The translations under genes were made by a program, and so were the position numbers. Under the pieces are notes generated by a model. That model had not been told where the DNA came from, did not search any database, and saw only the letters and a program-made list of their open reading frames with translations. Of a stretch of DNA of 64,000 bases, positions 54,868-63,533 are shown piece after piece. Source of the stretch: Dyella choica (GTDB taxonomy: Bacteria; Pseudomonadota; Gammaproteobacteria; Xanthomonadales; Rhodanobacteraceae); the NCBI RefSeq assembly GCF_003977665.1, contig NZ_RYYV01000008.1, forward strand, positions 124,001-188,000, read 5' to 3'. Every line of letters starts with the position of its first letter. The first letter of the stretch is position 1.

Positions 54868-55285
54868 GACATAGGTGCTGCATCGAGCACGCCACGCGGG
54901 ATATGTCGAATGAGAGCCTGATCACAATTTATGGGATTGCGCCAAATGGAAGGCCCATTTGTTAGCTTAATAGGATCAGCAATAAAACATTATCTTCACT
55001 TTTGCCTTAAAACAGTCCATTAGCGAGACAAAAATTAACACTCATGCGTGGCATTACCGGCTTAACAAGCACGATGACAGACTGCGAATGCGCTGCCAAA
55101 TCCGCCTGAATAGCTTTCGGCTTATTCAAAGATGACCCATTTCGAATGAATTAAGACGATTATCGTCACCCCGGCGACCCCTGGTCGCCAGGCGCGCTTT
55201 CACATTCCTGAACAGGCCGGAATCGCCCGGCAGTTTTGAAGCATTCCTGCCAGGAGGGGTGGCAACTGGCTTGGGCCTGCTGTTA
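54868..55285. other. AT-richer intergenic region
   Basis: No gene is supported. The sequence at 54920-55160 is clearly richer in A+T than its surroundings. GGCGACC-CCT-GGTCGCC (55173-55189) can form a seven-base stem downstream of the beta-lactamase stop, but no T-run follows on the minus strand, so its role as a terminator is doubtful. The promoter of the fimbrial-like gene must lie here. Confidence 0.4.
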
Positions 55286-56296
55286 TCACTTGACCGCCTG
55301 GACAATGCTTTGAGCTATATCGACGTATACGGCGTCCCTCCCCGCCCGGTCCATGTGGGAGGCGGTCAAGAAGGCGGCGACGATAACCGTATGGCCGTCC
55401 GGCCAGGTCATGATGCCTATGTCGTTATAGGCGGCCGTCTCTCCTTCCAGAGAAGCAGAGGTTCCGCATTTGTCGGCCAGGCGCACGCCTTCAGGCAGGC
55501 CCGCCCGTAGGCGGCTGGGCGTTGTTTGGGCATACATTAGCTGTAGCAAGCGCCGGGTCGAGCTAGGCGACAACAGCTGGCCTTTCCAGAGCTTGTTCAG
55601 GAAATCGGCCGCGGCATCCGGCGTGGTGCGATTGCGCGAATCGCTCAGGTAGGCGCGATAGCCGCGGCGACGGCGCTCCAGCCTTTGCTGTTCAGTTTCG
55701 TGGGCAGACGGGCGATCGCCGTGATCGGCGCCCTCGAAGATTCGGTCGATACCTGCCTCGTCCAGATCGACGTGCAGGCCGTCAATGCCATGCGCCAGCA
55801 GATAGCCGGTAACAGCCCTGGGCCCGCCCGCCAACCGCACGAGAGCATCCGCAGCCGTGTTATCGCTTTCGCTGACCGCCGCAGTCAGCAGCTGCGCCAG
55901 CGTGAATGCCATGCTGTCGCCGCGAAAGTGGGCCCCGATGGAAGGAATCGCGGAGCCGTCCACAACGTCGGCACGAGTCAACGTCACCGTTTGATCCAGC
56001 GAAAGCTTCCCGGCGTCTACCAGCGCAAGTACTGCTGCCGCGGCAGGTGCCTTGAATACGCTCATCATGGGATAGGCACGATCGGCATTGATCCGCACCT
56101 GCACGCCGGTATCCAGATCAAGCACAGTGATGCCGAGAAGGCCAGGTCGGGCGCGTTGCGCAAGGTTGAGCAAGGCATGCTGGAGCTGCTTTTTTTCCAT
56201 CGCGCCGTGATCGTCGGAAGAAGCCCAAGCCGGCCCTGACGCCCCGATCAGCGACATCAAAACCGCGCCCGCCATACCCCGATATCGGTTGATCAT
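55286..56296 (-). CDS. Class A beta-lactamase, PER/VEB-like subclass A2, with KCG motif
   Basis: About 336 residues with signal peptide (GAVLMSLIGASGPAWA). Active-site elements: SVFK (Ser79, Lys82), SDN (144-146), probable general-base Glu180 in DEAGID, and KCGTS (276-280) where KTG is usual. The overall pattern, including LMYAQTTPSRLRAGLPEGV, follows subclass A2 enzymes such as PER and VEB. A charged insertion of about 25 residues rich in Arg/Glu (about 188-215) follows the omega-loop region. GGAGGA five bases before the ATG and a two-base gap after the acyltransferase stop indicate coupling in an operon. Confidence 0.85.
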   Translation of the reverse strand: MINRYRGMAGAVLMSLIGASGPAWASSDDHGAMEKKQLQHALLNLAQRARPGLLGITVLDLDTGVQVRINADRAYPMMSVFKAPAAAAVLALVDAGKLSLDQTVTLTRADVVDGSAIPSIGAHFRGDSMAFTLAQLLTAAVSESDNTAADALVRLAGGPRAVTGYLLAHGIDGLHVDLDEAGIDRIFEGADHGDRPSAHETEQQRLERRRRGYRAYLSDSRNRTTPDAAADFLNKLWKGQLLSPSSTRRLLQLMYAQTTPSRLRAGLPEGVRLADKCGTSASLEGETAAYNDIGIMTWPDGHTVIVAAFLTASHMDRAGRDAVYVDIAQSIVQAVK

Positions 56297-56298
56297 GC

Positions 56299-57408
56299 TT
56301 ATCCTCCACTGACAAGTTCGTTCGAGCCCGCCGTCTTTGGGTGAGCAACCATGGCACGGTCGCGCAGTACCAGAAACGGACGTTCAACCGCATGATGCAG
56401 CGCCGCTCCGGCGGCCAGTGCCACGACCGTGTATGCGGCAAACCTCAGATAGTCATGTCCCTGGGTCCAAACCGGAAGCCCGTGCTCCACCCACTTGAAG
56501 GCGGCCTTGTGGATGAGATACAGGCTGTAGGAAGTGATCGCCAGCCACCGAACGCCCGGCACGCAGAGCTTTGCGAGCAGCCCTGAAGGATGGGTTCCGG
56601 CCCAGACCAGCAGAGCCATCGCCAACGCCAGCACCGGATAGCCGGCAACCACGGCGAAATGGCTGGTCTTGTCACGAAAGATGAGGATGGCCGAAAGCAA
56701 CAACGCGATGCCTAGCGGGAGCAGCAACGTATTCGCGCGGCGCAGGCATGCTGACCAGAAAAGCGGCCGATAGAGCTCGACCGCCGCTAGCAACACCCCG
56801 GCCAGCAGTCCGTCGAGGCGGTTGTAGGTGGGGTAGTAGATCACCTCCAGGTAGCGGTCCTGGCTGTGATACCAGAGCAGGCCACGCAGCAGCATGCCGC
56901 TTGCCAGCACCCCCAAGGCCAGCGTGATGACCAAGCCGGGTGACCCGCGCCGTACGAGGAACCAGGCCATCAAGGGGAACAGCAGGTAGAAGTGCTCTTC
57001 CACGCACAGCGACCAGACATGAGAAAAGCCGGGATGCGCGGCGTAATCGACGAAAAGATTGACCGTATAGCTGAGGTATTGCCACAGGGGCGATAAACCG
57101 CCTTCGCGATTGAAGCCTGGCAGCAGGAAGTAGAGCCCGAGCACCACCAGGTAGGCCGGCAGGATGCGAAAGCAGCGCCGCAGATAGAACTCGCCAATTT
57201 GCAGCGGCTTGCCTTCGCTGAGCGGCCGCAATAGTTGTCCGCCGATCAGATAGCCACTCAGGACGAAGAACAGGTCCACGCCCATCCAGCCCGTGTCCTG
57301 TAAAAACCGGAAAGACTCGCTCAGCCCGCCGACCGTCCACGAGTGGAACAGCATCACCCAGACGATTGCCACCGCGCGCAGCAGATCCAGACCGCGTAAA
57401 CGTTGCAT
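56299..57408 (-). CDS. Acyltransferase-3 family membrane protein (OafA/YrhL-like)
   Basis: About 369 residues with some ten transmembrane helices. The N-terminal signature MQRLRGLDLLRAVAIVWVML, FHSWTVGG and the conserved active-site His/Arg regions (VWSLCVEEHFYLLFPL) identify the family that O-acetylates surface sugars or peptidoglycan-related polymers. AAGGAAGG five bases before the ATG is a strong ribosome binding site. First gene of a two-gene operon with the beta-lactamase. A decayed copy of its first 15 or so codons and upstream region is found at 63534-63670. Confidence 0.86.
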   Translation of the reverse strand: MQRLRGLDLLRAVAIVWVMLFHSWTVGGLSESFRFLQDTGWMGVDLFFVLSGYLIGGQLLRPLSEGKPLQIGEFYLRRCFRILPAYLVVLGLYFLLPGFNREGGLSPLWQYLSYTVNLFVDYAAHPGFSHVWSLCVEEHFYLLFPLMAWFLVRRGSPGLVITLALGVLASGMLLRGLLWYHSQDRYLEVIYYPTYNRLDGLLAGVLLAAVELYRPLFWSACLRRANTLLLPLGIALLLSAILIFRDKTSHFAVVAGYPVLALAMALLVWAGTHPSGLLAKLCVPGVRWLAITSYSLYLIHKAAFKWVEHGLPVWTQGHDYLRFAAYTVVALAAGAALHHAVERPFLVLRDRAMVAHPKTAGSNELVSGG

Positions 57409-57500
57409 GGCAGCAGCCTTCCTTGGGCGAAACGATCATCCTATCGATCCGATCGGCGAAAGGCAGGCGCGAAAGATGGCCAATTCGAGGCAGGTTCGGC
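57365..57500. repeat. Left copy of a degenerate direct repeat bracketing the peptide cluster
   Basis: This block comprises the first codons of the acyltransferase gene and about 90 bases upstream. It aligns with 63534-63670 in the same orientation, sharing runs such as GCCACCGC(G/A)CGCAG, CGCGTAA(A/G)CGTT and GGCAGGCGCGAAA, with one single-base indel between them (offset 6169 to 6170). Confidence 0.8.
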
Positions 57501-57804
57501 GTGCCAGGTCAAGGCCACGAACCTTCCACTGGAAATGCGACCCAAACGAGAAGGAGATCACGTTTCGTCGTAGGTAAAAGCCGATACGTAAGCCTCCACG
57601 ATTGACAATCGATGCGCCGAGCTGGAAACAGGGAAACAGTATCAAGAAATGGAACGGCACCCCATTCGCCTTGCGCTCAACAATCTCCTCTTCAATGGGT
57701 AAGAAGAAGATTTGGACGCGCCTCAAAAATTTGAGCATAAAAACGCTCAATCCGTGCCAGACGTTTTCGCGGACGACAGGTCTGCATTACCAAGGAGCGA
57801 CACC
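57501..57804. other. Leader region of the peptide cluster
   Basis: No convincing gene, although short frames exist. TTGAGC-ATAAAAAC-GCTCAA (57731-57750) is an inverted repeat 55 bases before the precursor start and could be an operator. A TTGACA occurs at 57602-57607 without a matching -10. The sequence is AT-richer than the flanking chromosome. Confidence 0.4.
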
Positions 57805-58017
57805 ATGGATACGTCAAAGCTGAAGCACCCAGCCTCCTCCCTTTCCAACTATCAACTAAAAACCACTGAAATGATCGATCGAAGTGCTGTAAAGCAGTGG
57901 ATTACGGCTTCTGCTCCTGAGCTGGATAAGGCACGCACGTCGGCCCGCCCCGTTCCCGCCTCGAAATTTTCGCTGGAAGGGCTTTGTGGCGCCAGCGGTG
58001 CCATTGGCGCCTTTTGA
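57805..58017 (+). CDS. Small peptide, candidate RiPP precursor
   Basis: A 70-residue peptide with a good ribosome binding site (GGAG seven bases before the ATG). The N-terminal 55 residues are polar and partly helical (YQLKTTEMIDRSAVKQWITA, then PELDKARTSAR), like a leader. After KFSLE the C-terminus is GLCGASGAIGAF: twelve small or hydrophobic residues with one Cys and a terminal Phe. It lies at the head of a set of peptidase, PP-loop, aminotransferase and exporter genes. It does not match lanthipeptide, lasso, microcin or PQQ precursors that I know. Being a modified-peptide precursor is an inference from composition and context. Confidence 0.6.
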   Translation: MDTSKLKHPASSLSNYQLKTTEMIDRSAVKQWITASAPELDKARTSARPVPASKFSLEGLCGASGAIGAF

Positions 58018-58055
58018 ATATCCTGCAGCGTAGCGGGTCTGTTGCCCGGCCTCGA

Positions 58056-58089
58056 CCGCCGCGCGCAAACATCGTGTTTGCGGCGGCGG
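58056..58089 (+). other. Strong hairpin between the precursor and downstream genes
   Basis: CCGCCGCGCGCAAAC and GTTTGCGGCGGCGG can pair over about 14 bases with one bulge around a short loop. No T-run follows, so it is not a classical terminator; it may protect the abundant precursor transcript or attenuate read-through into the enzyme genes. Confidence 0.55.
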
Positions 58090-58188
58090 AAATCGCCTAG
58101 ATCAGGCAGATTGCCGAACTTTCCAATGCAGCGATAAAGCGAATCGACGTCAAACAAGCACGTCGCGCCTATCGTTTGCCTTCAAGCA

Positions 58189-59769
58189 ATGCGAAAGGAT
58201 GCTGCCGATGGACTTCCTGACATCATGCAAACTCTCCCATCCATAACCGAACTGGTCGATGTCGAGAACATCGAATCGATCATCAATGTGCTGCAGGACA
58301 TCGATCGACACCAAGGCTCGGTGACGATTGGTGAAGCTTGCCATGTGCTGCTGGCCATGGTTACCCAAAGAAATGTGCGCTGCAGCGCGCGCATCATCAA
58401 GTTTCCGCTGGACAGGCGCACGCAATGCTTGGGATTCGACCTTCCACCGATGTGGACGCTATCCAGTGCACGAGTGAGCCTATACGGGCCTGAAGAACTA
58501 CTGACATTGACCCAGCAAAACAACCCCATGCTTATCGCAACCCATTCGGCTGCCCATCACGGAAGAGCAAATCTGGTTGACTTCAAATCACATCAAAATT
58601 TTGAAGGAAGGGTAGTGCTTTACGCAGGAACCAGGACGGATTTCTCAAAGGTGATCGCCAAAGCCGTCGATTCACATGCCACTGGAATCGCCACCTCATG
58701 CTTCAGCAAATCAGTGGGAGGCAAGCAAGCCCGCGGTCGAATCGAGCTCCCTCCCGATTCGAAAATATTTGCCCTGAGCTTGCTACCGAGTGAAATGCGG
58801 CAACTGGAGCTTGGCCTGGAGAACGCGAAGGTAGTTTTTAATGTTGATATCGACGCCAGGCAAACCGGCTGGATGCCCGTCGTTGAGCTAAGCCTGGACA
58901 GTGATGATCCGAGAGAGTATTGGCTGACCGCCCATGTATGCCACCCGAGGCCGTCCGCCAATGACAACGCATCAGGAGTGGCCGTAGCGATTGAAATTTA
59001 TCGCATGCTGTGCCTTTTACAAGCCGATGGCTTCCATTTCCCCAGCATAAGGATCTTGTTGTCGCCGGAGTTCGTTGGGATGGCGGCTTATCTGTCGACG
59101 ATCTCCAAAAAACCTTGTTTCGTCATCAATATCGACACTGTGGGCGGTGACATCGGCGCTACCGGCGCCAAGCTGGAACTGGAACTTGCGCCGAATTTCA
59201 TGTCCGCCCCTCAACAAGTGAGACTTCGGCAACTCATTGAAGCCAATGCTATCGCCCTGTCGCCGCAGACATGCACAACCATCCCTTTTGTTGGCTACTC
59301 CGATCACGCACTATTCGCATCCCATGGCATAAACGTTCCCGCGGTTCAATTTGGACAATCTTCGGATCCCTACAACCATACCGACCTTGATCGGATCGAC
59401 AACCTATCATTGCCGCAGTTGCGCTGGCTTGTAGCGCTGATCACACAATATCTACACGAAGAAGCGTCATCGCATGATCCGCCACCTGCTTCTTGCACGC
59501 TAGCGAACAAAACCTACCAAGCGCCTTTCAACATTCGCAGATTACTGCCCATGCTAAATGAGGAAGATCGCCAATTCGTGGAGAACAATTTCGCGTCACG
59601 CAAAACGACCTTTCGCGATCTGCAGTACATCTGGCTGCTTTTTCAAAGAGAAACTTCCATCAAGACGATCATGGAGAAGATCATCGATGTCTTTCCAGAT
59701 ACAGACCGCACCACCATGGAGCGCTATGTAAAAAAAATTGCCGATGTCACACCCACAAGATTGATCTGA
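58189..59769 (+). CDS. M28/DUF4910-type aminopeptidase-like protein
   Basis: About 526 residues, no signal peptide. A PA-like insertion (about 100-200) precedes a di-zinc M28-type domain: His249 and His252 in TAHVCHPRP, Asp259 in SANDNASG, Glu294 in LLSPEFVGMAAYL, Asp316 in INIDTVGGD and His397 in YNHTDLDRID. The last 80 residues (about 450-526) look like a winged helix. This architecture matches DUF4910/DUF2172 (COG4310) proteins, found in several biosynthetic loci but not assigned a reaction. In this context it could trim the leader of the peptide encoded upstream. The ATG at 58189 has no strong ribosome binding site; 58225 is an alternative. Low GC for the window. Confidence 0.75.
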   Translation: MRKDAADGLPDIMQTLPSITELVDVENIESIINVLQDIDRHQGSVTIGEACHVLLAMVTQRNVRCSARIIKFPLDRRTQCLGFDLPPMWTLSSARVSLYGPEELLTLTQQNNPMLIATHSAAHHGRANLVDFKSHQNFEGRVVLYAGTRTDFSKVIAKAVDSHATGIATSCFSKSVGGKQARGRIELPPDSKIFALSLLPSEMRQLELGLENAKVVFNVDIDARQTGWMPVVELSLDSDDPREYWLTAHVCHPRPSANDNASGVAVAIEIYRMLCLLQADGFHFPSIRILLSPEFVGMAAYLSTISKKPCFVINIDTVGGDIGATGAKLELELAPNFMSAPQQVRLRQLIEANAIALSPQTCTTIPFVGYSDHALFASHGINVPAVQFGQSSDPYNHTDLDRIDNLSLPQLRWLVALITQYLHEEASSHDPPPASCTLANKTYQAPFNIRRLLPMLNEEDRQFVENNFASRKTTFRDLQYIWLLFQRETSIKTIMEKIIDVFPDTDRTTMERYVKKIADVTPTRLI

Positions 59770-60021
59770 AGCGTACGAATTTGGCTGTTTATCGGTGGAT
59801 GGCATCACTTGATGCTGGACCATTCGAAACGGGTCCAATCATCGATCGAAACAGGCATAAAGCTGCAAAGAGTTCAAGCGATTTACCGTGCCGCATGCGC
59901 AATACCCATCAAGCCAAACGGAGCTTGAACCTTCCAACACCGGCACGACTCCTGAAGATGGCCGCGCAACTCGACCATGCCCTCACAGTGGTCAATCGAC
60001 TCCCCCAGACGCGAGGTAGCC

Positions 60022-61230
60022 ATGAACGTCCAATCAATCAGTTCACTGCCATGCTTACATGTCGTTACCGCACACGGAAAGCTCGTACTTACCCCACTAA
60101 GCGGCCGCGAAACGCTGCTGGAGCTGCTCGTACGCTCACGCATTCCCTGGAGCGCCGTTTCCATATTTGGCTTTCAGAATGCAGAACAGGGCTTTTCGCT
60201 CAGTAGTCTGGACGTAAATTTTGACGAACTACGGGGCGCAAGCCATCTGGAGGCCCATTTCAATCGAAACATCAATCCGCAGATGTTCAATATCCTTGAA
60301 TACGACAAGGCCCGGGCAAGCGGCGGCTCGGAAGTATGCAGTTTCATTTTTCAGAACGTGAACAATGACGCCGGCACGATCAAGAATGTCATGAAGGGAT
60401 TGTCCCAGGCGGAATGCCAGGAAATCATATGCCGCAACGTGCATGATTTCGTCCAGGCAAACATTTCGCCTCACGAAAGACTCGTGGTAGGTGTATCCGG
60501 CGGTGGAGATAGCAACTCCTTGCTGCTTGGCTTGACCAGCTTCAAGGATTTTCCCATCGATATTCGACCGGTCATCATGAAGAGCATCCCGGATTGGGAT
60601 GCAGGCGTACCTCGTGCGCAAGCGCTATGCGAAAAATACAAGTTGCACTTGAGGGTTGTACCGGAACATGAAGTCCGTCATATCTGCGGCCTGCCGGCTG
60701 AAGAAGACCTCATCAGGACTTACGAATCCATCTTCCCGGGTGACGATTTCGAGTTCCTTGGCACGCTGATCATTCGTAGAGTACTCACTGCCATTGCCAA
60801 AAAAGCCGATGCATCGGTCGTCACGGGCTTGAATCTGGAAGATATCCTGTCGGAAAGCCTGCTGCACGTTTCCCATGGAAAGAAGCCACTTCCGTTTCCC
60901 GTGCGGCGGATCGACGGCATGAAATTTTCCTATCCTTTGTGGATGTGCCCCAAAAAGATCATAGACGGGTGCTTTCCAAGGTTTTCAGTTGAAAACTATG
61001 CGATGCGTTACCCCTGCTTTTCGGTTGGCCGTAACTTGTACTACATGATGGCCTATACGCTGCAGTCTCAATTTCCTGGCAGTGTAGAGCCCTTTCTTCG
61101 CGGCCTTCAGGCACTCAGAACAGACCATTCGGTAGGAATCGATATTCCAGGCGAACTGGATTTTGCTGTCTCGACCGATGTCAGAGCGAAATTCAACAAA
61201 TGGATCAAATCCGGTCTGCCCATGACGTAA
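60022..61230 (+). CDS. PP-loop ATPase with novel N-terminal domain
   Basis: About 402 residues. The PP-loop motif VVGVSGGGDSNSLLLGL (SGGGDS at 159-164) marks an ATP-pyrophosphatase that adenylates a carbonyl or carboxyl group, as in TilS, TtcA, TtuA, asparagine synthetase and related enzymes. GLNLEDILSESLLHVSHGKK takes the place of the GHNxDD region, and Cys residues occur near WMCPKKIIDGCFPRF. The first 150 residues match nothing I recognise; the start (LVLTPLSGRETLLELLVRSR) has a faint beta-grasp look. ATG 60022 has GAGG five bases upstream. Probably activates the peptide or an amino acid for amide, thioamide or lysidine-type bond formation; the reaction is unknown. Confidence 0.72.
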   Translation: MNVQSISSLPCLHVVTAHGKLVLTPLSGRETLLELLVRSRIPWSAVSIFGFQNAEQGFSLSSLDVNFDELRGASHLEAHFNRNINPQMFNILEYDKARASGGSEVCSFIFQNVNNDAGTIKNVMKGLSQAECQEIICRNVHDFVQANISPHERLVVGVSGGGDSNSLLLGLTSFKDFPIDIRPVIMKSIPDWDAGVPRAQALCEKYKLHLRVVPEHEVRHICGLPAEEDLIRTYESIFPGDDFEFLGTLIIRRVLTAIAKKADASVVTGLNLEDILSESLLHVSHGKKPLPFPVRRIDGMKFSYPLWMCPKKIIDGCFPRFSVENYAMRYPCFSVGRNLYYMMAYTLQSQFPGSVEPFLRGLQALRTDHSVGIDIPGELDFAVSTDVRAKFNKWIKSGLPMT

Positions 61231-61390
61231 TAATTCATCTTGCCACCATGCTGCGGCCCTCATGTCGCGCCACGGCCAGTCGAACACTGCAGGGATTTCA
61301 CTGGCGGTTCAAGTGCGGCATTTCTTTGCTGTCCAAAGCTGCTTCCAAACTGTCGACTGGAACGATCGTACCTCACGGAGTATGCCACCC

Positions 61391-62464
61391 ATGACTACTG
61401 CCACTGATACTCGATTGGGTGTCGACCTTTATGGAAAGGCGTTCGAGCCGGCGGATGGAGCATGGTTGAACTTGGCTTGGACACTGGATGAAACCAAGCT
61501 ACTGGGTGTCAACCTGAGTGAGGTGTTGCAACGTCTTCTACTTGAAGAACGGGATGGCGACTTTCCGTCAATTCGTCATTATGCGGTTGATGACGGTCAC
61601 GGCCGAAAACGTTTGAGGACGGCCGCTGAAAAACACTTTGGCCTAGAGCTGGATTCAACGCAAATATTTTGCGGGGCGGGTGTCACTGGCCTGCTCTACT
61701 CCCTTTCCTCCCTTTGTCGAAAGGGGCTCCTATGTCTCGGCGCAACCCATGTAGATTTACCTGCATGGATCGCTCGGAAGGGGCTTCGGGTCGACCATTT
61801 CACTGAATCGAGAAGGTTGGACACAAGCGATCTATGGCTCATGGAAAATCCAGGCTTCTTCATCCAGGAATTCCAGGAAGATTTACCATCGATTTGCCGC
61901 TTGGCCAGCGACCACCATGCCATCGTTGTGGTGGACGAATCGAACGCCAATTATCTTCCGCCGCGGAACAGCTGGGTCAAACATGTTCTCGAAGAGAAAA
62001 ACCTGATTGTTCTAAGAGGCTTTTCCAAGGCTTACAGTTTGGGATCGATTCGTGTAGGCGTTGCATTTTGCTCTTCTGATCTCAGCCATAGATTGGAAAT
62101 GGTGATGCCCCCTTTAGCGGTGTCGAGTTTGAGTTTGGCGCTGGCATCCCGTTTGTGGTCACTAGGGGACATTGCGGCCCCTATCAGAGAACACATATCA
62201 GGTAGAAAGCCCTTGATGAAGTCCATGCTGCGTTCTTGTGGCGTACATACGCTTTATTTTGACAACCCCGCCCTCCCCTATATCGTTCTGCCACCCGATC
62301 AGCAATCATTGACGAAGTTGAATGAGATGCGCATCAGAGGAAAGCTGCACAGCACGGTCAGTTTGATTGAAAGCCAAAGGCTTTTTTTCCGTCTTAGCAT
62401 CCCCCTGAGCGAGCCCAGATGGCTGGCATTACAGAAAAACCTCATAGAGATAGTGGAGTCTTGA
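61391..62464 (+). CDS. PLP-dependent class I/II aminotransferase (HisC-like)
   Basis: About 357 residues, fold type I. PLP contacts: Asp182 in IVVVDESNANYL, Schiff-base Lys213 in LRGFSKAYSLGSIRVG, and the following Arg221; MENPGFF near residue 152 replaces the usual NPNNPTG. The sequence is closest in style to histidinol-phosphate aminotransferase and CobD-type threonine-phosphate decarboxylase, but diverged. The ATG at 61391 is chosen with GGAG ten bases upstream; 61382 is an alternative. It may transaminate or decarboxylate an amino acid that is built on or released from the peptide. Confidence 0.8.
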   Translation: MTTATDTRLGVDLYGKAFEPADGAWLNLAWTLDETKLLGVNLSEVLQRLLLEERDGDFPSIRHYAVDDGHGRKRLRTAAEKHFGLELDSTQIFCGAGVTGLLYSLSSLCRKGLLCLGATHVDLPAWIARKGLRVDHFTESRRLDTSDLWLMENPGFFIQEFQEDLPSICRLASDHHAIVVVDESNANYLPPRNSWVKHVLEEKNLIVLRGFSKAYSLGSIRVGVAFCSSDLSHRLEMVMPPLAVSSLSLALASRLWSLGDIAAPIREHISGRKPLMKSMLRSCGVHTLYFDNPALPYIVLPPDQQSLTKLNEMRIRGKLHSTVSLIESQRLFFRLSIPLSEPRWLALQKNLIEIVES

Positions 62465-62507
62465 CGCTCACACTAGTCCCATAGCGAAGAAATGGGATAT
62501 CCACCTC

Positions 62508-63344
62508 ATGTCATTCAATGTTTTCGAATGGGTGATGCTCGCAGCCTTGCTTCACGCCAGTTGGAATGCGCTCATCAAGCAGGGCGGCAACAAGCTCTTG
62601 TCAATGGTGCTTGTTGCGAACTCGGCTGCCCTGCTGGCTGCGTTCTTCCTCCCCGTTCTGTCGCCTCCTGCACGGGCGAGTTGGCCATTTATCCTTTCCT
62701 CAACGATCTTGCAGATAGGCTATTTTGTTCTGCTGGCCCAGGCCTACCGTGTAGCGGACCTGAGCCAGGCCTACCCGCTCATGCGCGGCACCGCACCGTT
62801 GCTCGTGGCCGTGGCATGCGCATGTTTTCTGCGTGAATCGCTGCGACCGATAGCCTGGACGGGCATAGCGGTCATCTGCATCGGCATTCTCAGCCTGGCA
62901 TTGCCACGGCAACTTGAAGGAGGTCGACGCGGAATCGGCCTCGCGTTGCTCAATGCCGTGCTGATCGCTGGCTATACTTTGGTCGACGGCATCGGCGTAA
63001 AGCTCTCCGGCGCGCCGGCTGCGTATACCCTCTGGATATTCTTGTTGACCGGCATTCCGCTTGCCGCATGGGCGCTGCTCGCACGTCGAGCAGCTTATTG
63101 CCGTTACATGGCAAGCCATTGGCGGGCCGCCCTCGCCGGCGGCATCGGAACCACCACTTCCTATGCTCTGGTGCTAGGGGCCATGACCACAGCGCCGATC
63201 GCCATGGTTGCGGCCTTGCGAGAGACGTCGATCCTCTTTGCAGCCGTCCTTTCAGGAATGGTACTGAAAGAAAGCTTGGGGCTGCTCCGGCTCACGGCCA
63301 TCTGCATTATTGCGGTGGGCGCGATGGTGCTTCGGCTAGCCTGA
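62508..63344 (+). CDS. EamA/DMT-family exporter
   Basis: About 278 residues with ten transmembrane helices in two EamA repeats (for example VMLAALLHASWNALIKQGGN and GIGLALLNAVLIAGYTLVDG). EamA proteins export amino acids, nucleosides and small metabolites. It is the last gene of the cluster, 43 bases after the aminotransferase. It would suit export of a small, amino-acid-sized product rather than a full peptide. GC content rises again here compared with the three preceding genes. Confidence 0.85.
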   Translation: MSFNVFEWVMLAALLHASWNALIKQGGNKLLSMVLVANSAALLAAFFLPVLSPPARASWPFILSSTILQIGYFVLLAQAYRVADLSQAYPLMRGTAPLLVAVACACFLRESLRPIAWTGIAVICIGILSLALPRQLEGGRRGIGLALLNAVLIAGYTLVDGIGVKLSGAPAAYTLWIFLLTGIPLAAWALLARRAAYCRYMASHWRAALAGGIGTTTSYALVLGAMTTAPIAMVAALRETSILFAAVLSGMVLKESLGLLRLTAICIIAVGAMVLRLA

Positions 63345-63533
63345 TAGCCGGGGGATAGAACCGAAAAGTAAGACTATCGCCCGGGTCAAGAACACACACG
63401 ACCCCAGCCCCATGGCGAGATCATGACCGCACTCTCGAAAGGGCTGCAAATGGAGTTTGAACGGGAGAACTTGTTCACGTCGTGCGCTTATCCGCTCCGA
63501 TCAAGGTTCGACAGGCTACTCTTTGCCCGGGCG

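Noticed and set aside
57602..57823. 73-codon frame upstream of and overlapping the precursor gene
   Set aside because: No ribosome binding site and it overlaps the start of the better supported peptide in another frame.
59781..60206. Frame between the peptidase and PP-loop genes
   Set aside because: Overlaps the PP-loop start, lacks a ribosome binding site and has shadow-like composition; a second small peptide here cannot be supported.
57805..61230. Lasso peptide cluster, with the PP-loop protein as the cyclase
   Set aside because: No transglutaminase-like B protein, no Asp/Glu at core position 7-9, and the PP-loop protein is not asparagine-synthetase-like in its N-terminal part.
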